From Larix sibirica (lineage: Eukaryota; Streptophyta; Pinopsida; Pinales; Pinaceae): a DNA stretch of 20,290 nt. The DNA lies in the NCBI GenBank assembly GCA_004151065.3, contig NWUY0300030993.1, positions 1 to 20,290 on the forward strand, in the 5' to 3' direction. Below, in pieces: positions 19,000-20,290 of this stretch. Position 1 is the first letter of the stretch; each line of letters opens with the position of its first letter. The notes beneath the pieces were generated by a model. The model made no database searches. It saw only the letters and a program-made list of their open reading frames with translations, and had not been told where the DNA came from. The position numbers and the translations under genes were made by a program.

Positions 19000-20290
19000 A
19001 GATTCCTGGCTTCTTCACAATTGACAATTCTCGCAAAAGAGCCAAACCCTACTTGTGTTTTTGCCTAACCCCGCAAATTCAAAAATTATTTGTCCTTTAG
19101 GATCGAGAAGAATTCCTTCCGCTCCTACTGCCCCGGGGTCTACATTGGTTATATATATATATCCGAAGGTGGGATTGCTGGTGGAAAATTTTGGTTTTAT
19201 GATCTCCAGCTTTCAACCACAAACTTCGAGATTTTAATCTCCAAAAATCCTCCTTTGTTCTATGGGATTTATGCACTTCTCCTTGCAACTTTTGTTCTTT
19301 TTCTAGGTATACCACTAAAACTTATTTGGATTCCATCTCTTCCAGATGTTTTCTAATGCTTTATGCGCTAGCTTCCTCGCTAGAGGGGGAGACGAAACAA
19401 AGGATTTTTCTCAAGATTTGAGATCTCATTTAGAATTCATAATTTTTCCTCCCACACGAAGAAAGGCAAGCCTCTAAGATCTCTGTCCCGAGATTTCTTT
19501 ACGATCTAAAAAATTGTCGAATTCTCTCCCCATGATAGGAGGAATTTGAACGGGATAGGGCCCAACTTAGGATCGGAATCAATATGCATAGATATTGTCT
19601 TATGGTCCGAAACAATGGACGATAGGATGTGGGATGACTGTAGAAGTCTAGAGAGGAGGATACAGCTGTGAACCAGGAACCTATAAACCCTGGCTATGGC
19701 ATGACCCAGTGTGTTCCTCCAATTTGTCCAAGTAAACTTTCTATTTATGGGTTTTATGTCTAACATATTACAACAATGGATAAGGTCCTCACTTGACTCC
19801 CGAAAAGGGTCTCTATCAATTGAACCACCCTTTTTCTCCCAACTGGACAGGGTGATATTTAAGTCTCCATCAAGGATAAGATTTGGATGTTGGGAGTGTT
19901 TAGTACAATTACTTAAAGAGTTCCAACATTCCTTTTTACCCAAATAATTGACAAGAATATATATGTTTAGAATGGATACCTGGAATTTGGATTGCAGATG
20001 AAGTAGGGAGACAAGGGCCCAATGCTGAAACTTGAGTTCACTAAGCATTCTAAACTTTGAACTATCCCATAGCATCGCCAAACCCCCAAACACTCCTCTG
20101 GAACTAGTCGCGATGCCTGCACTCTGCTTCCAAATACGATAAGTCCTTTGAAGGAAGTCTCCAGCCTCCTTCTTTGTCTCTTGGAGCAGTAGAATTTTTA
20201 GTTTTTCAGATATAATGAGATCCCAAACAGCTTCTTTCTGTTAGAAAAATAGGATCGCAGAGCAATAAAAATAAACAAGATGCAAATATA
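19000..20290 (-). pseudogene. Second LINE ORF2 relic: endonuclease and linker to reverse transcriptase (runs off window)
   Basis: The 5' part of a plant L1-type ORF2 enters from the right edge. The opening near 20237 (QKEAVWDLI) follows a degenerate WN-box. Then LLLQETKKEAGDF keeps the catalytic Glu, GVFGGLAMLWD follows, and the 195-codon frame (19506-20093) contains DGDLNITL (GDFN with Phe to Leu), RDPFRESSEDLI, SIVSDHKTISMHI with intact SDH, and LGPIPFKF. Beyond several frameshifts, FVWEEKL, FWRLKSRSLWLKAGDHKTK and IFHQQSHLRIY (to about 19150) form the endonuclease-reverse transcriptase linker. The reading fades near 19010 before any reverse transcriptase motif, so the 3' part is missing. 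Its endonuclease is better preserved than that of the LINE at 2.7-9.6 kb. Confidence 0.88.

Larger units (their letters stand above)
17860..19000. other. GC-richer region of unknown nature
   Basis: Base composition rises compared with the flanks, and some frames on either strand have fewer stops than the AT-rich spacers. No protein family was recognised. Both arms of the palindrome at 18044-18148 encode MEGINNRDK when read outward, so one may be an inverted copy of the other. A scrap on the minus strand near 18830 (KDADALENRE) weakly recalls the end of a gypsy RNase H, but I would not call it. Confidence 0.4.

Overview
The window looks like nuclear intergenic DNA from a plant with a large, repeat-rich genome; a conifer is plausible, but this is inference. 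It is AT-rich and holds no intact gene. Every long reading frame I can explain is a decayed retrotransposon. The recognisable domains (Ty1/copia protease, integrase and RNase H; plant L1-type LINE ORF1 with DUF4283, endonuclease, reverse transcriptase, zf-RVT and RNase H; Ty3/gypsy reverse transcriptase) are the usual plant set. No tRNA, rRNA, CRISPR array, operon or prokaryotic feature was seen.

Layout. 1-860: AT-rich spacer with a tandem duplication and two short repeats (A' and B') that recur near 13 kb. About 865-2678 and 9555-10445: two halves of one plus-strand copia element, with a probable 3' LTR from 10462. The halves are separated by a 6.86 kb minus-strand LINE (2694-9554) that has its poly(A) tail (poly-T on the plus strand), a 15-bp target-site duplication, ORF1 and ORF2. 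About 10790-11190: a plus-strand RNase H relic. About 11200-12620: an unrecognised pseudogene of about 430 codons with a coiled-coil-like end, followed by a LINE-like 3' tail near 12920-12969. 12970-13410: A and B repeats and tandem duplications. About 14285-14590: a minus-strand gypsy reverse transcriptase scrap interrupted by a perfect 58-bp tandem duplication. About 15727-16454: the 3' end of a plus-strand LINE (RNase H). 16455-17860: AT-rich spacer with a possible primer-binding site and a TATA-like site. 17860-19000: a more GC-rich stretch of unknown nature with a 105-nt near-perfect palindrome. About 19000-20290: the 5' part of ORF2 of a second minus-strand LINE, running off the window edge.

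History as read from the sequence: a copia element was interrupted by a LINE, then both decayed. Many of the inactivating changes are C-to-T or G-to-A, including Trp-to-stop changes and Asp-to-Asn or Glu-to-Lys at active sites, as expected for long-methylated silent transposons. Nothing here appears able to make an active protein. The least explained parts are the orphan pseudogene at 11.2-12.6 kb, the long palindrome at 18.1 kb, and the permuted A/B repeats on either side of the retroelement cluster.
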